A stretch of 64,000 bases of DNA, from NCBI GenBank assembly GCA_946800325.1, contig CAMPEJ010000003.1, forward strand, positions 310,001 to 374,000, in the 5' to 3' direction. Of this stretch, positions 53,591 to 64,000 are shown one piece after another. The position numbers and the translations under genes were made by a program. Below the pieces are notes generated by a model. The model was not told the DNA's origin, did no database searches, and saw only the letters and a list, made by a program, of their open reading frames with translations. The DNA comes from Luzula sylvatica (lineage: Eukaryota; Streptophyta; Magnoliopsida; Poales; Juncaceae). Within the stretch, counting starts at the first letter, position 1. Every line of letters starts with the position of its first letter.

Positions 53591-53817
53591 ATAAACAGAT
53601 TGTTTGAATCGAAAAACAAACTTTCTTAGTGTTTGTTAATTTTGGTGAAATGTTATGTGGTAAAAGATACGATTCAAATGATCTCAAAATACGTTATTTG
53701 AACTCCCCAAAGCATAAACAGATTGTTTTGAATCGAAAAACAAACTTTCTTAGTGTTTGTAAATTTTGGTGAAATGTTATGTAGTAAAAGATACGATTCA
53801 AATGATCTCAAAATACG

Positions 53818-54237
53818 TTATTTGAACTCCCCAAAGCATAAACAGATTGTTTTGAATCGAAAAACAAACTTTCTTATTGTTTGTAAATTTTGGTGAAATG
53901 TTATGTGGTAAAAGATACGATTCGAATGATCTAAAAATATGTTATTTGAACACCCCAAAGCATAAAAAATTGTTTTGAATCGAAAAACAAACTTTCTTAG
54001 TGTTTGTAAATTTTGGTGAAATGTTATGTGGTAAAAGATACGATTCGAATGATCTAAAAATATGTTATTTGAACTCCCCAAAGCATAAAAAATTGTTTTG
54101 AATAGAAAAACAAACTTTCTTAGTGTTTGTAAATTTTGGTGAAATGTTATGTGGTAAAAGATACGATTCGAATGATCTAAAAATATGTTATTTGAACTCC
54201 CCAAAGCATAAACGAATTGTTTTGAATCGAAAAACAA
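53818..54237 (-). repeat. Trio with 123-bp monomers, copy 5
   Basis: Private changes are TTATTGTTTG near 53875 and GAATAGAAAAAC near 54103. Confidence 0.85.
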
Positions 54238-55179
54238 ACTTTCTTAGTGTTTGTAAATTTTGGTGAAATGTTATGTGGTAAAAGATACGATTCCAATGAT
54301 CTCAAAATACGTTATTTGAACTCCCCAAAGCATAAACAGATTGTTTTGAATCGAAAAACAAACTTTCTTAGTGTTTGTAAATTTTGGTGAAATGTTATGT
54401 AGTAAAAGATACGATTCAAATGATCTCAAAATACGTTATTTGAACTCCCCAAAGCATAAACAGATTGTTTTGAATCGAAAAACAAACTTTCTTAGTGTTT
54501 GTAAATATTGGTGAAATATTATGTCGTAAAAGATACGATTCAAATGATCTCAAAATACGTTATTTGAACTCCCCAAACCATAAACAAATTGTTTTGAATC
54601 GAAAAACAAACTTTCTTAGTGTTTGTAAATTTTGGTAAAATGTTATGTGGGAAAAGATACGATTCAAATGATCTCAAAATACGTTATTTGAACTCCCCAA
54701 AGCATAAACAGATTGTTTTGAATCGAAAAACAAACTTTCTTAGTGTTTGTAAATTTTGGTGAAATATTATGTAGTAAAAGATACGATTCAAATGATCTTA
54801 AAATACATTATTTGAACTCCCCAAAGCATAAACAGATTGTTTTGAATCGAAAAACAAACTTTCTTAGTGTTTGTAAATTTTGGTGAAATGTTATGTAGTA
54901 AAAGATACGATTCAAATGATCTTAAAATACATTATTTGAACTCCCCAAAGCATAAACAGATTGTTTTGAATCGAAAAACAAACTTTCTTAGTGTTTGTAA
55001 ATTTTGGTGAAATGTTATGTGGTAAAAGATTCGATTCGAATGATCTAAAAATACGTTATTTGAACTCCCCAAAGCATAAACAAATTGTTTTGAATCGAAA
55101 AACAAACTGTCTTAGTGTTTGTAAATTTTGGTGAAATGTTATGTAGTAAAAGATACGATTCAAATGATCTTAAAATACA

Positions 55180-55476
55180 TTATTTGAACTCCCCAAAGCA
55201 TAAACAGATTGTTTTGAATCGAAAAACAAACTTTCTTAGTGTTTGTAAATTTTGGTGAAATGTTATGTGGTAAAAGATACGATTCGAATGATCTAAAAAT
55301 ATGTTATTTGAACTCCCCAAAGCATAAAAAATTGTTTTGAATCGAAAAACAAACTTTCTTAGTGTTTGTAAATTTTGGTGAAATATTATGTAGTAAAAGA
55401 TACGATTCCAATGATCTGAAAATACGTTATTTGAACTCCCCAAAGCATAAACAGATTGTTTTGAATCGAAAAACAA
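55180..55476 (-). repeat. Pair with one 123-bp monomer
   Basis: One GCATAAAAAATTG unit near 55322, next to a unit with GATTCCAATGATCTG. The related copy at about 60.86-61.16 kb has GATCTC instead. Confidence 0.8.
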
Positions 55477-56045
55477 ACTTTCTTAGTGTTTGTAAATTTT
55501 GGTGAAATGTTATGTAGTAAAAGATACGATTCAAATGATCTTAAAATACATTATTTGAACTCCCCAAAACATAAACAGATTGTTTTGAATCGAAAAACAA
55601 ACTTTCTTAGTGTTTGTAAATTTTGGTGAAATGTTATGTGGTAAAAGATTCGATTCGAATGATCTAAAAATACGTTATTTGAACTCCCCAAAGCATAAAC
55701 AAATTGTTTTGAATCGAAAAACAAACTGTCTTAGTGTTTGTAAATTTTGGTGAAATGTTATGTGGTAAAAGATACGATTCAAATTATCTCAAAATACGTT
55801 ATTTGAACTCCCCAAAGCATAAACAGATTGTTTGAATCGAAAAACAAACTTTCTTAGTGTTTGTTAATTTTGGTGAAATGTTATGTGGTAAAAGATACGA
55901 TTCAAATGATCTCAAAATACGTTATTTGAACTCCCCAAAGCATAAACAGATTGTTTTGAATCGAAAAACAAACTTTCTTAGTGTTTGTAAATTTTGGTGA
56001 AATGTTATGTAGTAAAAGATACGATTCAAATGATCTCAAAATACG

Positions 56046-56465
56046 TTATTTGAACTCCCCAAAGCATAAACAGATTGTTTTGAATCGAAAAACAAACTTT
56101 CTTAGTGTTTGTAAATTTTGGTGAAATGTTATGTGGTAAAAGATACGATTCGAATGATCTAAAAATATGTTATTTGAACACCCCAAAGCATAAAAAATTG
56201 TTTTGAATCGAAAAACAAACTTTCTTAGTGTTTGTAAATTTTGGTGAAATGTTATGTGGTAAAAGATACGATTCGAATGATCTAAAAATATGTTATTTGA
56301 ACTCCCCAAAGCATAAAAAATTGTTTTGAATCGAAAAACAAACTTTCTTAGTGTTTGTAAATTTTGGTGAAATGTTATGTGGTAAAAGATACGATTCGAA
56401 TGATCTAAAAATATGTTATTTGAACTCCCCAAAGCATAAACGAATTGTTTTGAATCGAAAAACAA
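56046..56465 (-). repeat. Trio with 123-bp monomers, copy 6
   Basis: Matches 59501-59920 with no difference noticed by eye, although the two are 3455 bp apart. Lies 2228 bp after copy 5. Confidence 0.85.
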
Positions 56466-57729
56466 ACTTTCTTAGTGTTTGTAAATTTTGGTGAAATGTT
56501 ATGTGGTAAAAGATACGATTCCAATGATCTCAAAATACGTTATTTGAACTCCCCAAAGCATAAACAGATTGTTTTGAATCGAAAAACAAACTTTCTTAGT
56601 GTTTGTAAATTTTGGTGAAATGTTATGTAGTAAAAGATACGATTCAAATGATCTCAAAATACGTTATTTGAACTCCCCAAAGCATAAACAGATTGTTTTG
56701 AATCGAAAAACAAACTTTCTTAGTGTTTGTAAATATTGGTGAAATATTATGTCGTAAAAGATACGATTCAAATGATCTCAAAATACGTTATTTGAACTCC
56801 CCAAACCATAAACAAATTGTTTTGAATCGAAAAACAAACTTTCTTAGTGTTTGTAAATTTTGGTAAAATGTTATGTGGGAAAAGATACGATTCAAATGAT
56901 CTCAAAATACGTTATTTGAACTCCCCAAAGCATAAACAGATTGTTTTGAATCGAAAAACAAACTTTCTTAGTGTTTGTAAATTTTGGTGAAATATTATGT
57001 AGTAAAAGATACGATTCAAATGATCTCAAAATACGTTATTTGAACTCCCCAAAGCGTAAACAAATTGTTTTGAATCGAAAAACAAACTTTCTTAGTGTTT
57101 GTAAATTTTGGTGAAATGTTATGTGGTAAAAGATACGATTCAAATGATCTAAAAATACGTTATTTGAACTCCCCAAAGCATAAACAAATTGTTTTGAATC
57201 GAAAAACAAACTGTCTTAGTGTTTGTAAATTTTGGTGAAATGTTATGTGGTAAAAGATACGATTCAAATGATCTCAAAATACGTTATTTGAACTCCCCAA
57301 AGCATAAACAGATTGTTTTGAATCGAAAAACAAACTTTCTTAGTGTTTGTAAATTTTGGTGAAATGTTATGTGGTAAAAGATACGATTCAAATGATCTCA
57401 AAATACGTTATTTGAACTCCCCAAAGCATAAACAAATTGTTTTGAATCGAAAAACAAACTTTCTTAGTGTTTGTAAATTTTGGTGAAATGTTATGTGGTA
57501 AAAGATACGATTCAAATGATCTCAAAATACGTTATTTGAACTCCCCAAAGCATAAACAGATTGTTTTGAATCGAAAAACAAACTTTCTTAGTGTTTGTAA
57601 ATTTTGGTGAAATGTTATGTGGTAAAAGATACAATTCAAATGATCTCAAAATACGTTATTTGAACTCCCCAAAGCATAAACAGATTGTTTTGAATCGAAA
57701 AACAAACTTTCTTAGTGTTTGTAAATTTT

Positions 57730-58640
57730 GGTGAAATGTTATGTAGTAAAAGAAACGATTCCAATGATCTCAAAATACGTTATTTGAACTCCACAAAGCA
57801 TAAACAGATTGTTTTGAATCGAAAAACAAACTTTCTTAGTGTTTGTAAATTTTGGTGAAATGTTATGTAGTAAAAGATACGATTCAAATGATCTCAAAAT
57901 ACGTTATTCGAACTCCCCAAAGCATAAACAGATTGTTTTGAATCGAAAAACAAACTTTCTTTGTGTTTGTAAATTTTGGTGAAATGTTATGTAGTAAAAG
58001 AAATGATTCCAATGATCTCAAAATACGTTATTTGAACTCCCCAAAGCATAAACAAATTGTTTTGAATCGAAAAACAAACTTTCTTAGTGTTTGTAAATTT
58101 TGGTGAAATGTTATGTGGTAAAAGATACGATTCAAATGATCTCAAAATACGTTATTTGATCTCCCCAAAGCATAAACAAATTGTTTTGAATCGAAAAACA
58201 AACTGTCTTAGTGTTTGTAAATTTTGGTGAAATGTTATGTGGTAAAAGATACGATTCAAATGATCAAAAAATCCCCAAAGCATAAACAAATTGTTTTGAA
58301 TCGAAAAACAAACTTTCTTAGTGTTTGTAAATTTTGGTGAAATGTTATGTGGTAAAAGATACGATTCAAATGATCAAAAAATACGTTATTTGATCTCCCC
58401 AAAGCATAAACAAATTGTTTTGAATCGAAAAACAAACTGTCTTAGTGTTTGTAAATTTTGGTGAAAAGTTATGTAGTAAAAGATACGATTCAAATGATCT
58501 CAAAATACGTTATTTGAACTCCCCAAAGCGTAAACAAATGGTTTTGAATCGAAAAACAAACTTTCTTAGTGTTTGTAAATTTTGGTGAAATATTATGTAG
58601 TAAAAGATACGATTCAAATGATCTCAAAATACGTTATTTG
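57730..58640 (-). repeat. Patch of more diverged monomers
   Basis: Several changes seen rarely or nowhere else cluster here: AAGAAACGATTCC, CTCCACAAAG, TTATTCGAAC, TTCTTTGTG, AAGAAATGATTCC, ATTTGATCTCCCC, GATCAAAAAATACG, GAAAAGTTATG and AAATGGTTTTG. The patch sits between the two 5683-bp-offset copies and does not fit their 18-mer order. It may be an older, less homogenised segment. Confidence 0.75.
58185..58294 (-). repeat. 110-bp deletion monomer
   Basis: GATCAAAAAAT joins directly to CCCC near 58272. The neighbouring monomer at about 58375 has 14 more bases between the same landmarks. It is the largest internal deletion seen in the reverse domain and occurs once. The monomer edges are approximate. 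Confidence 0.8.
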
Positions 58641-59500
58641 AACTCCCCAAAGCGTAAACAAATTGTTTTGAATCGAAAAACAAACTTTCTTAGTGTTTGT
58701 AAATTTTGGTGAAATGTTATGTGGTAAAAGATACGATTCAAATGATCTAAAAATACGTTATTTGAACTCCCCAAAGCATAAACAAATTGTTTTGAATCGA
58801 AAAACAAACTGTCTTAGTGTTTGTAAATTTTGGTGAAATGTTATGTGGTAAAAGATACGATTCAAATGATCTCAAAATACGTTATTTGAACTCCCCAAAG
58901 CATAAACAGATTGTTTTGAATCGAAAAACAAACTTTCTTAGTGTTTGTAAATTTTGGTGAAATGTTATGTAGTAAAAGATACGATTCAAATGATCTTAAA
59001 ATACATTATTTGAACTCCCCAAAGCATAAACAGATTGTTTTGAATCGAAAAACAAACTTTCTTAGTGTTTGTAAATTTTGGTGAAATGTTATGTGGTAAA
59101 AGATTCGATTCGAATGATCTAAAAATACGTTATTTGAACTCCCCAAAGCATAAACAAATTGTTTTGAATCGAAAAACAAACTGTCTTAGTGTTTGTAAAT
59201 TTTGGTGAAATGTTATGTGGTAAAAGATACGATTCAAATTATCTCAAAATACGTTATTTGAACTCCCCAAAGCATAAACAGATTGTTTGAATCGAAAAAC
59301 AAACTTTCTTAGTGTTTGTTAATTTTGGTGAAATGTTATGTGGTAAAAGATACGATTCAAATGATCTCAAAATACGTTATTTGAACTCCCCAAAGCATAA
59401 ACAGATTGTTTTGAATCGAAAAACAAACTTTCTTAGTGTTTGTAAATTTTGGTGAAATGTTATGTAGTAAAAGATACGATTCAAATGATCTCAAAATACG

Positions 59501-59920
59501 TTATTTGAACTCCCCAAAGCATAAACAGATTGTTTTGAATCGAAAAACAAACTTTCTTAGTGTTTGTAAATTTTGGTGAAATGTTATGTGGTAAAAGATA
59601 CGATTCGAATGATCTAAAAATATGTTATTTGAACACCCCAAAGCATAAAAAATTGTTTTGAATCGAAAAACAAACTTTCTTAGTGTTTGTAAATTTTGGT
59701 GAAATGTTATGTGGTAAAAGATACGATTCGAATGATCTAAAAATATGTTATTTGAACTCCCCAAAGCATAAAAAATTGTTTTGAATCGAAAAACAAACTT
59801 TCTTAGTGTTTGTAAATTTTGGTGAAATGTTATGTGGTAAAAGATACGATTCGAATGATCTAAAAATATGTTATTTGAACTCCCCAAAGCATAAACGAAT
59901 TGTTTTGAATCGAAAAACAA
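59501..59920 (-). repeat. Trio with 123-bp monomers, copy 7
   Basis: Counterpart of 53818 at +5683, but lacks the two private changes of that copy. Confidence 0.85.
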
Positions 59921-61728
59921 ACTTTCTTAGTGTTTGTAAATTTTGGTGAAATGTTATGTGGTAAAAGATACGATTCCAATGATCTCAAAATACGTTATTT
60001 GAACTCCCCAAAGCATAAACAGATTGTTTTGAATCGAAAAACAAACTTTCTTAGTGTTTGTAAATTTTGGTGAAATGTTATGTAGTAAAAGATACGATTC
60101 AAATGATCTCAAAATACGTTATTTGAACTCCCCAAAGCATAAACAGATTGTTTTGAATCGAAAAACAAACTTTCTTAGTGTTTGTAAATATTGGTGAAAT
60201 ATTATGTCGTAAAAGATACGATTCAAATGATCTCAAAATACGTTATTTGAACTCCCCAAACCATAAACAAATTGTTTTGAATCGAAAAACAAACTTTCTT
60301 AGTGTTTGTAAATTTTGGTAAAATGTTATGTGGGAAAAGATACGATTCAAATGATCTCAAAATACGTTATTTGAACTCCCCAAAGCATAAACAGATTGTT
60401 TTGAATCGAAAAACAAACTTTCTTAGTGTTTGTAAATTTTGGTGAAATATTATGTAGTAAAAGATACGATTCAAATGATCTTAAAATACATTATTTGAAC
60501 TCCCCAAAGCATAAACAGATTGTTTTGAATCGAAAAACAAACTTTCTTAGTGTTTGTAAATTTTGGTGAAATGTTATGTAGTAAAAGATACGATTCAAAT
60601 GATCTTAAAATACATTATTTGAACTCCCCAAAGCATAAACAGATTGTTTTGAATCGAAAAACAAACTTTCTTAGTGTTTGTAAATTTTGGTGAAATGTTA
60701 TGTGGTAAAATATTCGATTCGAATGATCTAAAAATACGTTATTTGAACTCCCCAAAGCATAAACAAATTGTTTTGAATCGAAAAACAAACTGTCTTAGTG
60801 TTTGTAAATTTTGGTGAAATGTTATGTAGTAAAAGATACGATTCAAATGATCTTAAAATACATTATTTGAACTCCCCAAAGCATAAACAGATTGTTTTGA
60901 ATCGAAAAACAAACTTTCTTAGTGTTTGTAAATTTTGGTGAAATGTTATGTGGTAAAAGATACGATTCGAATGATCTAAAAATATGTTATTTGAACTCCC
61001 CAAAGCATAAAAAATTGTTTTGAATCGAAAAACAAACTTTCTTAGTGTTTGTAAATTTTGGTGAAATATTATGTAGTAAAAGATACGATTCCAATGATCT
61101 CAAAATACGTTATTTGAACTCCCCAAAGCATAAACAGATTGTTTTGAATCGAAAAACAAACTTTCTTAGTGTTTGTAAATTTTGGTGAAATGTTATGTAG
61201 TAAAAGATACGATTCAAATGATCTTAAAATACATTATTTGAACTCCCCAAAACATAAACAGATTGTTTTGAATCGAAAAACAAACTTTCTTAGTGTTTGT
61301 AAATTTTGGTGAAATGTTATGTGGTAAAAGATTCGATTCGAATGATCTAAAAATACGTTATTTGAACTCCCCAAAGCATAAACAAATTGTTTTGAATCGA
61401 AAAACAAACTGTCTTAGTGTTTGTAAATTTTGGTGAAATGTTATGTGGTAAAAGATACGATTCAAATTATCTCAAAATACGTTATTTGAACTCCCCAAAG
61501 CATAAACAGATTGTTTGAATCGAAAAACAAACTTTCTTAGTGTTTGTTAATTTTGGTGAAATGTTATGTGGTAAAAGATACGATTCAAATGATCTCAAAA
61601 TACGTTATTTGAACTCCCCAAAGCATAAACAGATTGTTTTGAATCGAAAAACAAACTTTCTTAGTGTTTGTAAATTTTGGTGAAATGTTATGTAGTAAAA
61701 GATACGATTCAAATGATCTCAAAATACG

Positions 61729-62148
61729 TTATTTGAACTCCCCAAAGCATAAACAGATTGTTTTGAATCGAAAAACAAACTTTCTTAGTGTTTGTAAATT
61801 TTGGTGAAATGTTATGTGGTAAAAGATACGATTCGAATGATCTAAAAATATGTTATTTGAACACCCCAAAGCATAAAACATTGTTTTGAATCGAAAAACA
61901 AACTTTCTTAATGTTTGTAAATTTTGGTGAAATGTTATGTGGTAAAAGATACGATTCGAATGATCTAAAAATATGTTATTTGAACTCCCCAAAGCATAAA
62001 AAATTGTTTTGAATCGAAAAACAAACTTTCTTAGTGTTTGTAAATTTTGGTGAAATGTTATGTGGTAAAAGATACGATTCGAATGATCTAAAAATATGTT
62101 ATTTGAACTCCCCAAAGCATAAACGAATTGTTTTGAATCGAAAAACAA
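61729..62148 (-). repeat. Trio with 123-bp monomers, copy 8
   Basis: Counterpart of 56046 at +5683 and of 51961 at +9768. Private changes are GCATAAAACATTG and TTAATGTTTG. Confidence 0.85.
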
Positions 62149-64000
62149 ACTTTCTTAGTGTTTGTAAATTTTGGTGAAATGTTATGTGGTAAAAGATACG
62201 ATTCCAATGATCTCAAAATACGTTATTTGAACTCCCCAAAGCATAAACAGATTGTTTTGAATCGAAAAACAAACTTTCTTAGTGTTTGTAAATTTTGGTG
62301 AAATGTTATGTAGTAAAAGATACGATTCAAATGATCTCAAAATACGTTATTTGAACTCCCCAAAGCATAAACAGATTGTTTTGAATCGAAAAACAAACTT
62401 TCTTAGTGTTTGTAAATTTTGGTGAAATATTATGTCGTAAAAGATACGATTCAAATGATCTCAAAATACGTTATTTGAACTCCCCAAACCATAAACAAAT
62501 TGTTTTGAATCGAAAAACAAACTTTCTTAGTGTTTGTAAATTTTGGTAAAATGTTATGTGGTAAAAGATACTATTCAAATGATCTCAAAATACGTTATTT
62601 GAACTCCCCAAAGCATAAACAGATTGTTTTGAATCGAAAAACAAACTTTCTTAGTGTTTGTAAATTTTGGTGAAATATTATGTAGTAAAAGATACGATTC
62701 AAATGATCTCAAAATACGTTATTTGAACTCCCCAAAGCGTAAACAAATTGTTTTGAATCGAAAAACAAACTTTCTTAGTGTTTGTAAATTTTGGTGAAAT
62801 GTTATGTGGTAAAAGATACGATTCAAATGATCTAAAAATACGTTATTTGAACTCCCCAAAGCATAAACAAATTGTTTTGAATCGAAAAACAAACTGTCTT
62901 AGTGTTTGTAAATTTTGGTGAAATGTTATGTGGTAAAAGATACGATTCAAATGATCTCAAAATACGTTATTTGAACTCCCCAAAGCATAAACAGATTGTT
63001 TTGAATCGAAAAACAAACTTTCTTAGTGTTTGTAAATTTTGGTGAAATGTTATGTAGTAAAAGATACGATTCAAATGATCTTAAAATACATTATTTGAAC
63101 TCCCCAAAGCATAAACAGATTGTTTTGAATCGAAAAACAAACTTTCTTAGTGTTTGTAAATTTTGGTGAAATGTTATGTGGTAAAAGATTCGATTCGAAT
63201 GATCTAAAAATACGTTATTTGAACTCCCCAAAGCATAAACAAATTGTTTTGAATCGAAAAACAAACTGTCTTAGTGTTTGTAAATTTTGGTGAAATGTTA
63301 TGTGGTAAAAGATACGATTCAAATTATCTCAAAATACGTTATTTGAACTCCCCAAAGCATAAACAGATTGTTTGAATCGAAAAACAAACTTTCTTAGTGT
63401 TTGTTAATTTTGGTGAAATGTTATGTGGTAAAAGATACGATTCAAATGATCTCAAAATACGTTATTTGAACTCCCCAAAGCATAAACAGATTGTTTTGAA
63501 TCGAAAAACAAACTTTCTTAGTGTTTGTAAATTTTGGTGAAATGTTATGTAGTAAAAGATACGATTCAAATGATCTTAAAATACATTATTTGAACTCCCC
63601 AAAGCATAAACAGATTGTTTTGAATCGAAAAACAAACTTTCTTAGTGTTTGTAAATTTTGGTGAAATGTTATGTGGTAAAAGATACGATTCGAATGATCT
63701 AAAAATATGTTATTTGAACTCCCCAAAGCATAAACGAATTGTTTTGAATCGAAAAACAAACTTTCTTAGTGTTTGTAAATTTTGGTGAAATGTTATGTGG
63801 TAAAAGATACGATTCCAATGATCTCAAAATACGTTATTTGAACTCCCCAAAGCATAAACAGATTGTTTTGAATCGAAAAACAAACTTTCTTAGTGTTTGT
63901 AAATTTTGGTGAAATGTTATGTAGTAAAAGATACGATTCAAATGATCTCAAAATACGTTATTTGAACTCCCCAAAGCATAAACAGATTGTTTTGAATCGA

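Larger units (their letters stand above)
52960..56700 (-). repeat. 5683-bp-offset duplication, copy 1
   Basis: GCGTAAACAAATTG, TTAAAATACATT (53311), ATTGTTTGAATCG (about 53600), GTTTGTTAAT, AAATATTGG and CCAAAACATAAAC recur at +5683. Within it the 18-mer period of 2228 bp is seen between the trios at 53818 and 56046. The edges are accurate to about one monomer. Confidence 0.82.
58640..62380 (-). repeat. 5683-bp-offset duplication, copy 2
   Basis: Counterpart of 52960-56700. Base differences noticed are GTAAAATATTCG near 60706, GATCTC (GATCTG in copy 1) near 61097, GCATAAAACATTG near 61870 and TTAATGTTTG near 61909. Beyond about 62.4 kb the sequence follows the 51.96 kb lineage instead, so this edge is a recombination junction between HOR versions. 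Confidence 0.82.
1..64000. repeat. Continuous 124-bp satellite DNA array
   Basis: The same AT-rich unit repeats head to tail from the first to the last base. With the monomer phased to begin at AACAAT, starts fall at 1, 125, 249, 373 and so on, every 124 bp, apart from the indel monomers listed separately. A hand-counted consensus has 36 G/C in 124 (29%). About 515 units fit in the window. No stretch of unique sequence, transposon, gene or RNA gene was seen in either orientation. The array continues beyond both ends, since the window starts and stops inside monomers. Centromeric or heterochromatic satellite is the natural reading for an array this long and homogeneous, but the sequence cannot prove centromere function. 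Confidence 0.98.
43393..64000 (-). repeat. Reverse-oriented satellite domain
   Basis: About 166 monomers are the reverse complement of the units in 1-43392. The domain has its own variant set: 123-bp monomers with GCATAAAAAATTG, GCGTAAAC, GTCGTAAAAG, the TTAAAATACATT variant and the GTTTGTTAAT variant. It is therefore not a mirror copy of the adjacent forward HORs. The dominant period is 2228 bp (18 monomers less 4 bp). Confidence 0.96.

Noticed and set aside
1..64000. CRISPR array (regular repeats)
   Set aside because: There are no unique spacers. The whole 124-bp unit is repeated, which is tandem satellite structure and not repeat-spacer alternation.
1..64000. Telomeric or subtelomeric repeats
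   Set aside because: No run of TTAGGG, TTTAGGG or TTAGG was seen. The CTTTGGGG motif occurs once per 124 bp and is part of the monomer.

Overview
The whole 64 kb window is one uninterrupted tandem satellite array. It holds no recognisable gene, RNA gene, transposon or unique sequence. The unit is an AT-rich monomer of 124 bp (about 29% GC, counted on a hand-built consensus), present in roughly 515 copies. Monomers differ from one another at only a few recurrent positions. This points to a eukaryotic chromosome, most plausibly a centromeric or other heterochromatic satellite block. The species cannot be read from the sequence. Many variants are CpG to TpG/CpA changes, which suggests a genome that methylates cytosine (plant-like or similar). 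I recall a 124-bp centromeric satellite described in the holocentric woodrush Luzula, but only the unit length links it to this window and I could not compare sequences.

There are two orientation domains. Bases 1-43392 carry the monomer in the orientation used here as '+', and bases 43393-64000 carry it inverted. The switch is a single sharp join inside a monomer at 43390-43392, with a shared ACG. It creates a near-perfect inverted repeat with a 20-nt spacer.

The '+' domain is layered. From 1737 to about 13 kb the base pattern is a 12-monomer higher-order repeat (HOR, 1488 bp; monomer types named a to l here). Shortened versions of it (9-mer, 6-mer) occur, and an 8-monomer cassette (992 bp) is spliced in after type g. 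A 5086-bp tandem duplication follows (11409-16494 and 16495-21580), then a 1986-bp tandem duplication (20091-22076 and 22077-24062), then an 8607-bp tandem duplication (22449-31055 and 31056-39290). The second copy of the last lacks exactly three monomers. Units of 1214 and 1240 bp then run up to the inversion.

The '-' domain uses a different HOR set. It is marked by 123-bp monomers, a 2228-bp period and duplications at offsets of 3098 and 5683 bp. A more diverged patch lies at about 57.7-58.6 kb.

Chimeric monomers, nested duplications and short-homology deletions record how the array grew by unequal exchange. The only long reading frames begin at TTG or GTG and exist because some monomers have lengths divisible by three. 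They are rejected as genes.
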